A DNA stretch of 64,000 nucleotides, from positions 9,482,501 through 9,546,500 of the forward strand of contig NC_092672.1 of the NCBI RefSeq assembly GCF_964355755.1, read 5' to 3'. The notes under the pieces were generated by a model. The model made no database searches. It worked only from the letters and a program-made list of their open reading frames with translations, and had not been told where the DNA came from. A program made the translations under genes and the position numbers. This document shows, piece after piece, positions 44,903-57,395 of this stretch; positions within the stretch are counted from its first letter, which is position 1; each line of letters starts with the position of its first letter. Source of the stretch: Antedon mediterranea. Its lineage: Eukaryota > Echinodermata > Crinoidea > Comatulida > Antedonidae.

Positions 44903-46554
44903 GTTCGTTCACCTAATGGGGTTTTATTTCCACAATATTTAGGCCTCTGGCCCTTATATCTTACATACAAATCATACAATAATATTTTCTGGTTGGGTTG
45001 CAAAATAATATTTTCTATTTTCGTAAGCTAAATAAACAAAATTTGCTAAATCTTGGACTACTCTAGTGTTGCACATTAAAAAATAAAACTTATTTAAACA
45101 AGGGAACGTGTGATAAAAATTAAGAATATATAAGTTTCTGAGTTCGGAATAATATGGACAGACTAACATAAAATGAAATTCGTCTTCAATAGAATTCATA
45201 TTGCATAATTTACATAAACGGTTTTGAAGTGGGATTTTGTTCCATCTTCCCTTTTCTATTTCCAAATCTAACACTCCTAAACGAAATTTTGTGAATATAT
45301 TTTTACGTTTCCAATCTTTTAAGTGTAACAAATGATAACTTATTTCAATTTTCGTTTTAAAATACTTAAAATATTTTAGTTTTGAATGTAAAGAAAATTG
45401 TTCAAAATATTTTTGTTTTTCTAAATCAATCAGTCGTAATTTAAATTCATTAATAAATAATTTCTTGTCTTCAATCATTTGATTGTACCAAACATAACAA
45501 AAGCCGGTTGAACAAAGTAAATGTTTTACCTGACTAGCCCAGCAATGTTCATTTCTGTTAATTTTTCTTAACTGAAAACTGTAACATTTAAAAATAAATC
45601 TATTTTTATCCATGTCAATAATATGCAACCAAAAACGAATAATTGAAATTAAACAATCGACATGCAAGGAAACTCTGCCTAATTCTGTAGTTACGGCTGC
45701 GCTAGTGGCACTTTTTCCAATGTTCAAAATAAACCTCGCAAAACGCGTGTGGAAATTATTAGTAATTATTTGGTTAGAAAACCCCATATTTCACTGCCGT
45801 AAATTAAAATTGGTAATATTTTTGTGTCAAAAATATAATTCCATGTATTTTCTCGTAAATATTTCATATTTCGACTAATAAAAGATTTAACGGAAAATAA
45901 CGCGTTGTTTGCTTTTTGACAATTATATTCAAGTGCTTTGTTCCACTGGCCATTTGAACCAAATACCACTCCTAAATAATTATAAGTCTTAACAACCTCC
46001 ATTTGAATATTCCTGTAATACCATTTTTCAAAATATTTTAGTTTCCCACCCTTTTTAAATACCATTATTTTTGATTTATTTATGTTTACACTGAGACCCC
46101 ATGTGTCACAAAAATGTTCGAGTTTATTTATTAAAATTTGTAAGCCCCTTACCGTATCTCCAAATAATACTAAGTCATCAGCGTATAATAAATGATTGAT
46201 AAAGCTGTCTTCAACTTGTATTTTGTCGCTATCTCTACTCTGATTTAGATCATAACTTAAATCATTCATAAATATGTTGAAAAGTAAAGAGGATAAAGGT
46301 GAACCTTGTTGTATTCCAATAGAACAGTCAAATGGAAATTTCACTTTGTTACCAATGTTTACATGTGCAGACAAATTGTTATACATAGACTGAATTATAT
46401 TGTACATATTACCATTTACACCTATTCGTTTTAATTTAAGTAAAAGAAAACTATGATTTATACTATCGAAGGCACGCTTGAGATCAATGAAACAGCAGAA
46501 TACCCTACCTCGTTTTTTACTTAAATATTTTGCAATGATACTATTTAAAATTAA
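44903..46554 (-). mobile_element. 5'-truncated non-LTR retrotransposon (LINE) next to B1
   Basis: Minus-strand reverse-transcriptase remnant in two frames: about 46551-45766 (residues FIDLKRAFDSINH, GIQQGSPLSSLLFN, catalytic YADD in LLYADDLVLFG) and 45787-44972, offset by a frameshift at the GSEIWGF segment. The second frame ends with a C-x2-C...H-x4-C knuckle (CKLCNMNSIEDEFHFMLVCP), usual at the end of LINE polyproteins. Units 2 and 3 have an uninterrupted GGGGTCTATAACAATTG here, which fixes the insertion limits; AAC may be the target duplication. The 5' part (endonuclease) is missing and the 3' tail ends GAACGAAC. Jockey/CR1-like affinity is a guess. The element is inactive. Confidence 0.9.
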
Positions 46555-47900
46555 CAATTGGTAGGGGGCACTACATAACATGGATCACGTGTCAGTTTCT
46601 TTTTGGCTAATGTCACCGATTCTAGCTGACGTATTTTTTTTTATACAATACATGCAAACAATCTATCAACTGAAAAAAAGAAACTAATGACGTAAATGAA
46701 TTTTTGAATAGCCATTCAGCCAAAGAGTAAAAATTAGGCTGAAAATCTTCATATGACATAGCTCCGTCTATAGTCTATAAATATGAATTATGCAAATTTC
46801 ACGACCCTAACTTGCGATTAATGTGCATGCGCAGTTATAATTACAGAATAGGAATTCTAACGAGTGCCCTATTATGATGAACTAAATTGCGTAACTCTAG
46901 CATAAAAACATAGTCTACCTTCCAGCTCAAGTATAGTTATTACGGCACGCCGTGTATGCCAGCGTATTTTCTTTTTATAAAACTTAGGCGAAACCACTGT
47001 CTAGAACCAGAATCTTTAGTAGTAGGCCTATAGTTACTTTTCCCAGTACAATTCCAGAAGTTGTACTTCTATTACCTCCAAAATCTAGTATCTCCACCCA
47101 TCCCCCTTCCAACTAACCCCCTTCTTAGTATGTGTTTAAGATGTGTGTTAAGCCATTACCCCAACCCATAATAATGAGTGGCAGTTTTCAAAATAATTTG
47201 TAGGCCTACATTACATTCCCGGTACAGTTTCAGTCATGTTGAATTAGAATTATGCAAATTTTACGATCCTAGCGTGCGATGAATGTGCATGCTCAGTTAT
47301 ATTTACAGAATAGGAATTCTAACGAATAATTTGCGTAACTAAAAGTAAAAAAAAAGTCTAGCTTCCAGCTCAAGTACAGTTATTATGGCACGCCGTATAT
47401 GCCAAAATATTTTCTTTTTATGAAAATTAGACCAAACCACCGTCTAGAACCAGAACCTTTTGGACAAATTAAATTACTCTATTTGTGGGTTATTCAATAT
47501 TAATTTTTGAACAACGAGTTCATTCTTGTCTTAGGAATGTGAATCTTATGAAGAAATTCTGTTAAAGATATCTGCCGTGCTTGTCCGACAATATTTAAAC
47601 AGATTTATAAATAATTTATACTACTGTATTTTGGGAAGAAAGATAGGCCTATGTTTTACATTGATCTTACTGTTAATATTTTTAAACATCAATACAACAA
47701 ACATATTATTTCATTTTATATTAAACTTTTATAGTTCTTTTTTAAGTGTATGTTTTTATCTAATCTGCAGACAGTATAATGTTTCGATCTTATTAGATCT
47801 CGTCAGTGCAGCTCAGGTTTCCAAATGATATGTACCACATAACTGGCACAATATATATGATGAGCCGGCCAGTTATGTTACTGAATATAAACACAAATAC
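46555..47900 (+). repeat. B-unit spacer with two tandem flank-repeat copies
   Basis: Copies at about 46765-47012 and 47240-47458, both with ATTATGCAAATTT, GGAATTCTAACGA and CCGTCTAGAACCAGAA. Between them lies a C-rich stretch (CCACCCATCCCCCTTCC). Unit 4 has the same pair; unit 3 has one hybrid copy. Confidence 0.7.
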
Positions 47901-48280
47901 ACTTTTCACATCAAAAGCAAAACTCCGGAGACACTCCGGAGTTGACGCACCGGTGTTTTGATGTGAAAGATAAAATCAAACGACTTCAAAACAGCGGGGT
48001 TGAACAGCTGAACGTTCTCCGGAGGGCAAACTCCGGAGACACACCGGTGTTTTGGTGTGAAAGGTAACAACATCAAACTCTGGAGTTTTTAGATTAAAAG
48101 GCTATCCTCAGACGATCAATCAATTCTTCTATTCCTACAAAATATATAGCGGGTCTAAAAAATAATAAGTAGTATCAGTAAAACATTATATGACTTCTGA
48201 GACTTATGAAAAGTGATTTTACCTTTCACACTAAAACACCGCCGGAGTTTCTCCGAAGTTTTGCTTTTGGTGGGAAAGGG
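47901..48280. mobile_element. CTCCGGAG-rich MITE, unit 2
   Basis: Ends ACTTTTCACATCAAAAGCAA and TTGCTTTTGGTGGGAAAGGG, inverted; interior CTCCGGAGACACTCCGGAG and CACCGGTGTTTTG. The same site as in units 3 and 4. Confidence 0.7.
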
Positions 48281-49312
48281 ACCATCTATAAGTGTAGCCA
48301 CAATAACGAGTATGCTCTTTTGGTTGTTCATACTGTGTTGCTTCATATTAAATTTCTATTCTATTATCTAATCACATGCAATTTTAGAAATAAATCAGTT
48401 GACGATATAAAAAGTTTCCCGTGTCTGTTTCTTTTAACACTAGCGCCCCCAGTGGGCATTTTAATTTTTGGGAACAAGTAGATCTTGGCAAAAAATACGA
48501 TGACAATGTTCATATGCCATATTTAGCCCCCTCTATGGTTTACACATTATAATTATGCAAATTTCACGATCCTATATGTGATTAATCTGTATGCACAGTT
48601 ATTATTTAAAGAACATGAAATCTAACGAATCATACTGCGTAACTATAGAAAAAAATAGTTCCCAGTCGAAGTATAGTTGTTATGGCACGTCGTGTCTGCC
48701 AAACTATTTTCTTTTTAGAAAAATTAGACCAAATCGCCGTCTATAACCTAAACTAGCCACGACGGTGAAAATAGTAATTATAATATTTATTCGGTCACCA
48801 AAAAATAAGTTAGTGAAAAATCCCAAATATATTCTGCACTGCTCATAGCAGTCTATGCCATACTCTGTATTATGTTCAATCTTTCTTTTCTTTCAAGTGT
48901 GAATTTTGTTAAGAAGCAGGCAGAGTACAATGCAGTTTGTCATATATTTAGTAGGAATTGAAACGGGTAAAAGAAAGGGTGGTATGGTGTATCTCATATA
49001 TACTCACGTGAAATACATACGTAATAACAATGGGATTTTAAAAATGAAACTTACTCTAGATAAAATTGTTTAAATTATAATATATAATTTATCATATAAC
49101 GCCTAATGTCGTGAAACCTCTAGCTATGTAGACCTTATACATGGGCTTCAAACTGAAAAAGGTGCAATATAATATTCACTTCTGTAGTAATGTATATCTT
49201 CTATGTAATTTGACAAACTGTTTGATATTAACAAATATATTCACTACTGTAGTATTGTGTATCTTCAATGTAATTTGAGAAACAGTTTATTATTAACAAA
49301 TATATGAAATGG
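48281..49312. other. B2 3' flank
   Basis: Flank repeat at about 48540-48750 with ATGCAAAT, then a TTTATTCGGTCACC..GTTAGTGA palindromic block. Two near-copies of ATATTCACTNCTGTAGTANT lie at about 49170-49300. No gene is seen. Confidence 0.5.
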
Positions 49313-50449
49313 TCATCCATTGACGTAGGCGGGGTTTGTCTGTGAAATTACTGTAACTCCGCTCGTCTTCTTGCTATTTCGCCGTCTGCAGAAAACATCG
49401 ACAAATGCTTTTCTAAACATTTCATTCACAACATTATATATGAATGGATTAACGGACGAATTTGTATAACTTGCAACACGAAATATGTTGACTATCTGAA
49501 GTTTAACATTATGGTCAATACCATGGTAGATACTCACTATGTTCATGATTGAGAATGGTGCCATACAAAATATGTAGATAGTTACAGTTAGGAAGATCGT
49601 CATAAAGACCTTTTTTTCTGATTTTGACCTTACTTTATTAACCGTTGAATTGACTGTTGCAACGGTTGATCTTTTGAGTGTAATCAGGATTATTGTATAG
49701 AAACCAACTACAATTGTTATTAGGGTAAACGATAAATAACTATCGATCACAAAAAGATCATTTTGAAAATCACAACTGTCGGTGTTCGCACCACAGTACG
49801 TACATACTATCGTTGAATTTGGAGCCCCGTTGTACATATCAGGCCATGGGAATTCATATGAAACTGTAGAGATCCAAGTAAATTTCCGGGCCTGCCATGT
49901 TAAGGATATTAGCCACATGATAACGCAGACTTGTAAAGATCTCGAACGTTCTCCAAATTTACTGTTCCGAAATTTCAAAGGGTGACAAATTGCAATATAT
50001 CGTTCAGCAGACATCCAGAAGATTGTGAAACTTGCAACTTGCAACGCAGTGTCCACGATGTAAACGTTTAGGTGGCAAAACCATAGCATACCCTCTCCGA
50101 TGCCCATGTCAAATGTATCGTGTAATGGACTGTGCGCAAAGGATGACCATATCAGATCAGGAGCAAAGCAAAGAAACAGAACGTCAGCAATCGCTAAGTT
50201 GGCTAAATACACGTTGACTGATGTGCGCATGCGAGGATGTTTCACTATTACAGTGATTGTCATTAGATTCCCAATAATACCGATAATTACAACAATTGGC
50301 ATAAATATTGTGATAACAATTTCATCTGAAGTTGTATAGGAGTACGACTTGATTACGTCATCCCAATCGGTTTCCTCAACTTTTCCTATGACATCAGTCG
50401 TCGACTCATTCACAATATTCGAATCGGTGTAAAAAGTTGATTTGTTCAT
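49313..50449 (-). CDS. Class A GPCR B2, intact
   Basis: 378 residues from the ATG at 50449; a longer reading from GTG at 50458 only extends into the leader. All receptor landmarks are as in B1. It differs at scattered sites: ERYIAICHP, TWISTVSYEF, NSTVNK (glycosylation-like motif altered in loop 3), IMNIVSIYHG, HNVKLQIV, FRVASYTN, and NPFIYN where B1 has NPFMYN. No frame damage. Leader intron 50459-52175, with the donor shifted in context (GATGG|GTAAGA) and carrying a 0.76-kb LINE fragment. Confidence 0.94.
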   Translation of the reverse strand: MNKSTFYTDSNIVNESTTDVIGKVEETDWDDVIKSYSYTTSDEIVITIFMPIVVIIGIIGNLMTITVIVKHPRMRTSVNVYLANLAIADVLFLCFAPDLIWSSFAHSPLHDTFDMGIGEGMLWFCHLNVYIVDTALQVASFTIFWMSAERYIAICHPLKFRNSKFGERSRSLQVCVIMWLISLTWQARKFTWISTVSYEFPWPDMYNGAPNSTIVCTYCGANTDSCDFQNDLFVIDSYLSFTLITIVVGFYTIILITLKRSTVATVNSTVNKVRSKSEKKVFMTIFLTVTIYIFCMAPFSIMNIVSIYHGIDHNVKLQIVNIFRVASYTNSSVNPFIYNVVNEMFRKAFVDVFCRRRNSKKTSGVTVISQTNPAYVNG

Positions 50450-52889
50450 TTTTTTCACCTTAATAAATAAAATAAACGTTAAATAAATAAATGGTATCTA
50501 TAAACAGCCTAGATTAAAACAAATTACGTACATGTTAGACAAGGCCTACACAAGTGAGCAAAAAGTGGGTTAATTTAACCAAAAATAGAAAGGAACTCTT
50601 TTTTCATGAAACAAATTAATTTTGCAATTAAGTTTCTTTGCTAAATCATCAATTGTAATGATTACATAACCGTGTTTAATATTGTATATAAGGATTTGTA
50701 TTAACAATGCCATGACATGATTTTGTTTAGAGGCCTAAGGACATTTTTCAATGGTTTTGATGGTACCCGTTTTATTATTACTGTATTTCTAACGAACATC
50801 CTAACGACATAGACAGTACAATTACTGAAGTAGTAACAGTTTAGACAGTACAATTACTGCAGTAGTAACAGTTTATACTTAATTGTTGTTGAACTTGTGC
50901 TTTAATATAGTGTTTTCTGTAAAACAGAATAAATCTTGTATTTGGTATTATCACCTTATAATTACATAAAGTAATACATAAGTCAAATTATCGTGTCTTT
51001 TGAATTTCATTTCATAGTAACGTTTATTTCCTTCATAATATACAAAATAAATAATATAATACAAAATTCATGACAAGAAGAAAGATAGTTAAAACAATAC
51101 CATTTTTTCTCATCTTTAAAATGAATAAAACAATATTATGAAGGAGGCACAATTTCTAAAAAGCAAAAGCTTGTGTTGAAAGTGCCTGAACAAAAAAAAA
51201 AGTAACTAAAATAAAATTAGTAAATAATAGTAAATGGTATATAGGAATAAAGTAATTACCATAACGTAATATGAAAACAATAAAAACTGATACCTAGAAT
51301 ATAACTAGTTAATTAATTTACTTTTGTATTAAATATTGTTTAGTGTTAAAGACGAAGCTATGTTTGTTTGCCGAAGTTGTAATTTTGTTAGGAAGTGAGT
51401 TCCATATCTTGGGTCCAGTAAATCTAATATTATGTTGAAAAGAAGTCTTTTTGTATTAAGGAATATGAAGGTTATTGAGGATTCTTAATAGCCGTGAAAT
51501 TCATAATTGGGAGAAAACATACGGTATCCCGTAAATGAGATGGAAGAAGAACATTTTGGCTTTTGTAAATAAATAGACATTGTTGGAAAATATTAATATC
51601 TGTTAATTTTAATAATTTGAGAGAACGAAATAAAGGATCTGTACTAGTTCTATGTGAAACATTCGAAATTATTCGTATGATTTTCTTTTGTAGTATTTGA
51701 AGTTTGTTTAAATTAGATGGGAATGTGTTATACCAAACGATATTGCAATATAAAAGATATAATAATTTTATGTTTGATTTTGTTTAATTCCTTCCAGAAA
51801 TCGGTCCAATCGGCTCGATCTGGGCCAAATTGCCTAGGATTCTTATTATCAATACCGGAAAAGCGTGCAGTATCCGCCGCGATATAACGGTTTTATTTGC
51901 TATAATCTACAACTGGCTCAGGTTGGTACGGTCCTGGGATTTTAAATTAAATCGCTTTATTTCGTCCTCAATAGGAACATTTAAAGCGTATTCCATGTAT
52001 AGTACGTTACATAGAAATATTATTTGAGAATATGAAAAAAAAAAGAAAAGCGAAACGTGTAGTCTTGCTTTCTGCATGACAGCGAGATTTGAGAAAAATA
52101 ATTACGGTTCATAAAATAAAACTCTAAAAGTTCACAAGACGAGGTACTGTGCACTTAAGCTTAAAAATGTCTTACCCATCCCTTTTCCTTCAATGTCAAT
52201 AGTAACAGCTACAATTCCGATTAAAGTAACTCCGATACTCTTAGTGCGGCAAGAGGTTTGCCGTGTAAAATAGTTCACACCATTTAAGGTAGATAGTTAT
52301 AACGGTATTGCATTAATTAACAGGCGTGGCTTGTATTTGATTGGCTGATACCTCCAGATAATTAGTTATTACACTATAAAAGAATTTGGTTAGTTCTTTA
52401 ATGTTGGAATGTACTTAATTGTATTGAAGGTATTAATTAATATATAAACATGAACAACTTTACTTTGACTAACATTATATTTTAATTAAAATATAACTTA
52501 TCATTGCCCATCAGCACCAATCCGAAAAGTAGGCTATAGTTCTTGATGTGCATGTATAGGATTAGAGGGAACACACATGAGTATCGCGTCCCTTTTGAAT
52601 CCTTTTTGTAGATAAGTCCAATAATTTGATTTCCCGAAATGGAAACAGCGACCAAGTAAAAAAGGGGTCTATAACAATTGGTAGAGGGCACTACATAACA
52701 TGGATCACGTGTCAGTTTCTTTTTGGCTAATGTCACCGGCGGATTCTAGCTGACGTATTTTTTTTTATACAATACATGCAAACAATCTATCAGCTGAAAA
52801 AAAGAAACTAATGACGTAAATGAATGTTTGAATAGCCATTCAGCCAAAGAGTAAAAATTAGGATGAAAATCTTCATGACATAGCTCCCA
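50450..52889 (-). promoter_or_regulatory. B2 leader intron, exon 1 and upstream flank
   Basis: Apart from the retroelement insert at 51006-51770, this is collinear with 43446-44902 and 46555-46760. The A8-type flank block is at about 52450-52535. Exon 1 ends at 52176. Confidence 0.5.
51006..51770 (-). mobile_element. 3' fragment of a CR1/L2-like LINE inside the B2 leader intron
   Basis: Absent from B1 and B3 at the same site (GTCTTTTGAAT/AATAATTTTATG). On the minus strand it translates with stops as WYNTFPSNLNKLQILQKKII then RIISNVSHRTSTDPLFRSLK, LPSHLRD and a GPK-WNSLPNKI-like end. That is the usual C-terminus of CR1/L2-type LINE proteins. The 3' end has ATGAAATGAA, a simple-repeat tail. 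Several stop codons and indels make it inactive, and no upstream domains are present. Confidence 0.75.
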
Positions 52890-54209
52890 TCTTCTTTTCC
52901 TAAGCGTTCGTAATAGGTTTCACTTCAACTAGTCTACTACTATGATTGACATACAATCACTGTACAGCTCAACGAAAGCATACTTTGCTGACGACGATCC
53001 GAGTGATGATAAGTTCGAAACATCTTCTGGTGTGCGACAGGGTGGTATTGAGAGCACCAGCATGTTTAACCAATATTTTGATTACGTTATTAGAGTGTTC
53101 AAACAACGCTGTAAAGATGATAGTTTGGATGGCCTAATGATACAATACTTAATTCCTATTAAAGCTACAAATCGTGCTCAAAGATGTAAAGCACCGTCAA
53201 GGGGCATCTATGACGACTTTGAAAGTGGCTATGCTGACGACTTTGCTGTAAGCTCCTGGTCACAAGAAGAACTGCAAACCATTGTGAACATCTTGAATGA
53301 AGTTTGTCTGGAATTTGGTCTAAGAATTAGTGCCCCCAAAACAGAAACCATTATATGGAACTGGAAAGAGGAATTGAAGAATACCCAAGATGCATCATAC
53401 AAATTGGCGGCGTACACATTAACAACTTAACACACTTTAGATACCTTGGTGTATGGGCTACCTACAATGATGTTCATATTGGAGATCAAGAAGTAAAATA
53501 CAGAATCAATTCAGCCAAAGGAGCATTTGCAGAGAATAGGGCATTGCTTACCAACAGAACGATCCACCTACAAACAAGAATGATGTTTCTTAATGGTCTA
53601 GTTAGGAGTAGACTCACCTATGGTTGCCATGCTTGGAGGGCAACAGGAAGTGAAATGTCCAAACTTAGCACAACATACAAAACCTTCCTAAGAAGAATGC
53701 TAGTGAATGGCTTTCAAAGGGTCTGCCCACCAAACCATGTAGACATATCCTCAGATGAAGAAACAGATGACAACTATATAGACTGGCGTTACGTAATTGA
53801 TAATGACGATCTCTACAAAATTACTGGCTGTCAACCGCTAGAAGAATATGTCTACAAGCAACAATTCAACTGGATCAGACATGTAATTAGAAAAGAAAAT
53901 GAAGATCCTACAAAAATTCTTACTTTTCACACAACACAAAATAAACGAAGAGGTCGGAAGGTACCATCAGTACTTGATAGAGTTGTACAACAAAGTCAAC
54001 TTACTAGATGCAACTTCATTGGAGCCTGCTTCAACAGAAATTGATAATTCCCAACTGTTTTATAAGTTGTTTTGTGACTGTGCAATTTGGTAGTAGTCAC
54101 TCTCGTACTGTACATTTAAAAGTAACACATCCAAATGCCAACTTTAAGTCAATGGCTACCAGATGTCTCTGTGAGACGGTTATTTGAACAGTACCAGTAC
54201 CAGTACCTC
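52890..54209 (+). mobile_element. RTE-like LINE fragment between B2 and B3
   Basis: Plus-strand reverse-transcriptase remnant in two frames (52942-53430, then from about 53390 to 54044). The first has GVRQGGIESTSMFNQYFDYV and the catalytic YADD in GYADDFAVSS. The second has THFRYLGVWAT, RSRLTYGCHAW, a C-terminal QFNWIRHVIRKENEDPTKIL segment as in RTE-type elements, and a basic KRRGRK end. A frameshift near 53395 separates them, and the endonuclease and palm N-terminus are lacking. The 3' end is a GTACCA repeat (54191-54208). Unit 4 reads GACATAGCTCCCTCTATAG uninterrupted, fixing the insertion. Inactive. Confidence 0.88.
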
Positions 54210-54891
54210 TATAGTCTATAAATATGAATTATGCAAATGTCACGATCCGAGCGTGCGATTAATGTGTATGCCCAGTTATATTTACAGAATAGGAATTCTA
54301 AAGAATAATTTGCGTAACTATAAGTAAAAAAAATAGTCTAGCTTCCAGCTCAAGTATAGTTATTATGGCACGCCGTATATGCCAAAATATTTTCTTTTTA
54401 TGAAAATTAGACCAAACCACCGTCTAGAACCAGAACCTTTTGGACAAATTAAATTACTCTATTTGTGGGTTATTCAATATTAATTTTTGAACAACGAGTT
54501 CATTCTTGTTTTTCGAATGTGGATCTTATGAAGAAATTCTGTAAAAATATCTGCTGTGCTTGTCCGACAATATTTAAACAGATTTATAATAATTTATACT
54601 ACTGTATTTTGGGAAGAAAGATAGGCCTATGTTTTACACTGATCTTACTGTTAATATTTTTAAACATCAATACAACAAATATATTATTTCATTTTATATT
54701 AAACTTTTATAGTTCTTTTTTTAAGTGTATGTTTTTATCTAATCTGCAGACAGTATAATGTTTCGATCTTATTAGATCTCGTCAGTGCAGCTCAGGTTTC
54801 GAAATGATATGTACCACATAACTGGCACAATATATAGGATGAGCCGGCCAGTTATGTTACTGAATATAAACAAAAAAAAACACCTTTCACA
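54210..54891. other. B-unit spacer, single hybrid flank repeat
   Basis: One flank repeat (about 54215-54432) whose left part resembles the first copy, and right part the second copy, of the pair in units 2 and 4, as expected after recombination between them. The hydrophobic frame of the other units is disrupted by an extra T. Confidence 0.6.
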
Positions 54892-55252
54892 TCAAAAGCA
54901 AAACTCCGGAGACACACCGTTTTGATGTGAAAGATAAAATCAAACAGTTCAAAACAGCGGGGTTGAACAGCTGAACGTTCTCCGGAGGGCAAACTCCGGA
55001 GCCACACCGGTGTTTTGGTGTGAAAGGTAACAACATCGAACTCTGGAGTTTTTAGATTAAAAGGCCATCCTCACACGATCAATCAATTCTTCTATTCCTA
55101 CAAAATATATAACGGGTCTAAAAAATAAAAAGTAGGGGCCTAGTATCAGTAAAAACATTATTTGACTTCTGAGACTTATGAAAAGTGATTTTACCTTTCA
55201 CACCAAAACACCGCCGGAGTTTCTCCGAAGTTTTGCTTTTGGTGGGAAAGGG
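54892..55252. mobile_element. CTCCGGAG-rich MITE, unit 3
   Basis: Ends CACCTTTCACATCAAAAGCA and GCTTTTGGTGGGAAAGGG; somewhat shorter than in units 2 and 4, with part of the left CTCCGGAGTTGACGC block deleted. Confidence 0.7.
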
Positions 55253-56258
55253 ACCTATAGCTATGTATAAGTGTAGCCACAATTAACGAGTATGCTCTTT
55301 TGGTTTTTCATACTGTGTTGCTTCATATTACATTTCTATTCTATTATCTAATCACATGAAATTTTGGAAATAAATCAGTTGACGATATAAAAAGCGCCCC
55401 CAGTGGGCATTTTAATTTGTTGGGAACAAGTTGATCTTAGCAAAAAATACGATGACAATCTTCATATGCCATATTTAGCCCCCCTCTATGGTTTATACAT
55501 TATAATTATGCAAATTTCACGATCCTAGATGTGATTAATCTGTATGCGCAGTTATTATTTAAAGAACATAAATTTTAACGAATCATACTGCGTAACTATA
55601 GAAAAAAATAGCTTCCAGCCGAAGTATAATTGTTATGGCACGCCGTGTATGCCAAACTATTTTATTTTATGAAAATTAGACCAAACCTAAAACCTAAACT
55701 AGCCGCGACGGTAAAAATAGTAATAATAATATTTATTCGGTCACCAAAAAATAAGTTAGTGAAAAATCCCAAATATATTCTTCATGCTCAAAGCAGTCTA
55801 TTCCATGCTCTGTATTATGTTCTATCTTTCTTTTCTTTCAAGTGTGAATTTTGTTAAGAAGCAAGCAGAGTACAATGCAGTTTGTCATATATTTAGTAGG
55901 AATTGAAACGGGTAAAAAAAAGGGCGGTATGGTGTAACTCATATATACTCACGTGAAATACATACGTAATAACACTGGGATTTTAAAAATGAAACTTACT
56001 CTAGATAAAATTGTTTAAATTATAATATATAATTTATCATATAACGCCTAATGTCGTGAAACCTCTAGCTATGTAGACCTTATACATAGGCTTCAAACTG
56101 AAAAAGGTGCAATAAAATATTCACTTCTGTAGTAATGTATATCTTCTATGTAATTTGACAAACGGTTTAATATTAACAAATATATTCACTACTGTAGTAA
56201 TGTGTATCTTCAATGTAATTTGATAAACCGTTTAATATTAACAAATGTAATGAAATGG
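55253..56258. other. B3 3' flank
   Basis: Flank repeat at about 55490-55690 with ATGCAAAT. A block duplicated at about 56120-56240, as after B2. No gene is seen. Confidence 0.5.
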
Positions 56259-57395
56259 TCATCCATTGACGTAGGCGGGGTTTGTCTGTGAAACTACTGT
56301 AACTGCACTCGTCTTCTTGCTATTTCGCCGTCTGCAGAAAACATCGACAAATGCTTTCCTAAACATTTCATTTACAACATTATACATGAAAGGATTAACG
56401 GACGAATTTGTATAAAGTGCAACACGAAATATGTTGACTATCTGAAGTATAACATTATGGTCAATGCCATGGTAGATATTCACTATGTTCATGATTGAGA
56501 ATGGTGCCATACAAAATATGTAGATAGTTACAGTTAGGAAGATCGTCATAAAGACCTTTTTTTCTGATTTTGACCTTACTTTATTACCCGTTGAATTGGC
56601 TGTTGCAACGGTTGATCTTTTGAGTGTAATCAGGATTATTGTATAGAAACCAACTACAATTGTTATTAGGGTAAACGATAAATAACTATCGATCACAAAT
56701 AGATCATTTTGAAAATCACAACTGTCGGTGTTCGCACCACAGTAAGTACATACTATCGTTGAATTTGGAGCCCCGTTGTACATATCAGGCCATGGGAATT
56801 CATATGAAACTATAGCGATCCAAGTAAATTTCCGGGCCTGCCATGTTAAGGATATTAGCCACATGATAACGCAGACTTGTAAAGATCTCGAACGTTCTCC
56901 AAATTTACTGTTCCGAAATTTCAAAGGGTGACAAATTGCAAGATATCGTTCAGCAGACATCCAAAAGATTGTGAAATTTGCAACTTGCAACGCAGTGTCC
57001 ACGATGTAAAAGTTTAGGTGGCAAAACCATAGCATACCCTCTCCGATGCCCATGTCAAATACATCGTGTAATGGACTGTGCGCAAAGGATGACCATATTA
57101 GATCAGGAGCAAAGCAAAGAAACAGAATGTCAGCAATCGCTAAGTTGGCTAAATACACGTTGACTGATGTGCGCATGCGAGGATGTTTCACTATTACAGT
57201 GATTGTCATTAGATTCCCAATAATACCGATAATTACAACAATTGGCATAAATATTGTGATAACAATTTCATCTGTAGTTGTATAGGAGTACGATTTGATT
57301 ACGTCATCCCAATCGGTCTCCTCAACTTTTCCTATGACATCAGTCGTCGACTCATTCACAATATTCGAATCGGTGTAAAAAGTTGATTTGTTCAT
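56259..57395 (-). CDS. Class A GPCR B3, intact
   Basis: 378 residues, the copy closest to B1. It differs by ADILFL for ADVLFL, CHLNFYIV for CHLNIYIV, TWIAIV for TWNAIV, LSFTLI for LSFILI, and KTSAVTVV for KTSGVTVV. ERY, PWPDMYNG, CMAPF and NPFMY are unchanged. Leader acceptor TTAAG|GTGAAAAAATG is present; donor GGACAG|GTAAGA at 58390/58389 gives a 986-bp intron. Coding and flanks show no decay, consistent with a functional gene or very recent duplication. Confidence 0.94.
   Translation of the reverse strand: MNKSTFYTDSNIVNESTTDVIGKVEETDWDDVIKSYSYTTTDEIVITIFMPIVVIIGIIGNLMTITVIVKHPRMRTSVNVYLANLAIADILFLCFAPDLIWSSFAHSPLHDVFDMGIGEGMLWFCHLNFYIVDTALQVANFTIFWMSAERYLAICHPLKFRNSKFGERSRSLQVCVIMWLISLTWQARKFTWIAIVSYEFPWPDMYNGAPNSTIVCTYCGANTDSCDFQNDLFVIDSYLSFTLITIVVGFYTIILITLKRSTVATANSTGNKVRSKSEKKVFMTIFLTVTIYIFCMAPFSIMNIVNIYHGIDHNVILQIVNIFRVALYTNSSVNPFMYNVVNEMFRKAFVDVFCRRRNSKKTSAVTVVSQTNPAYVNG

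Noticed and set aside
50450-50458. GTG start giving a 381-residue B2
   Set aside because: ATG at 50449 matches the start of B1, B3 and B4; the GTG is leader sequence after the splice site.
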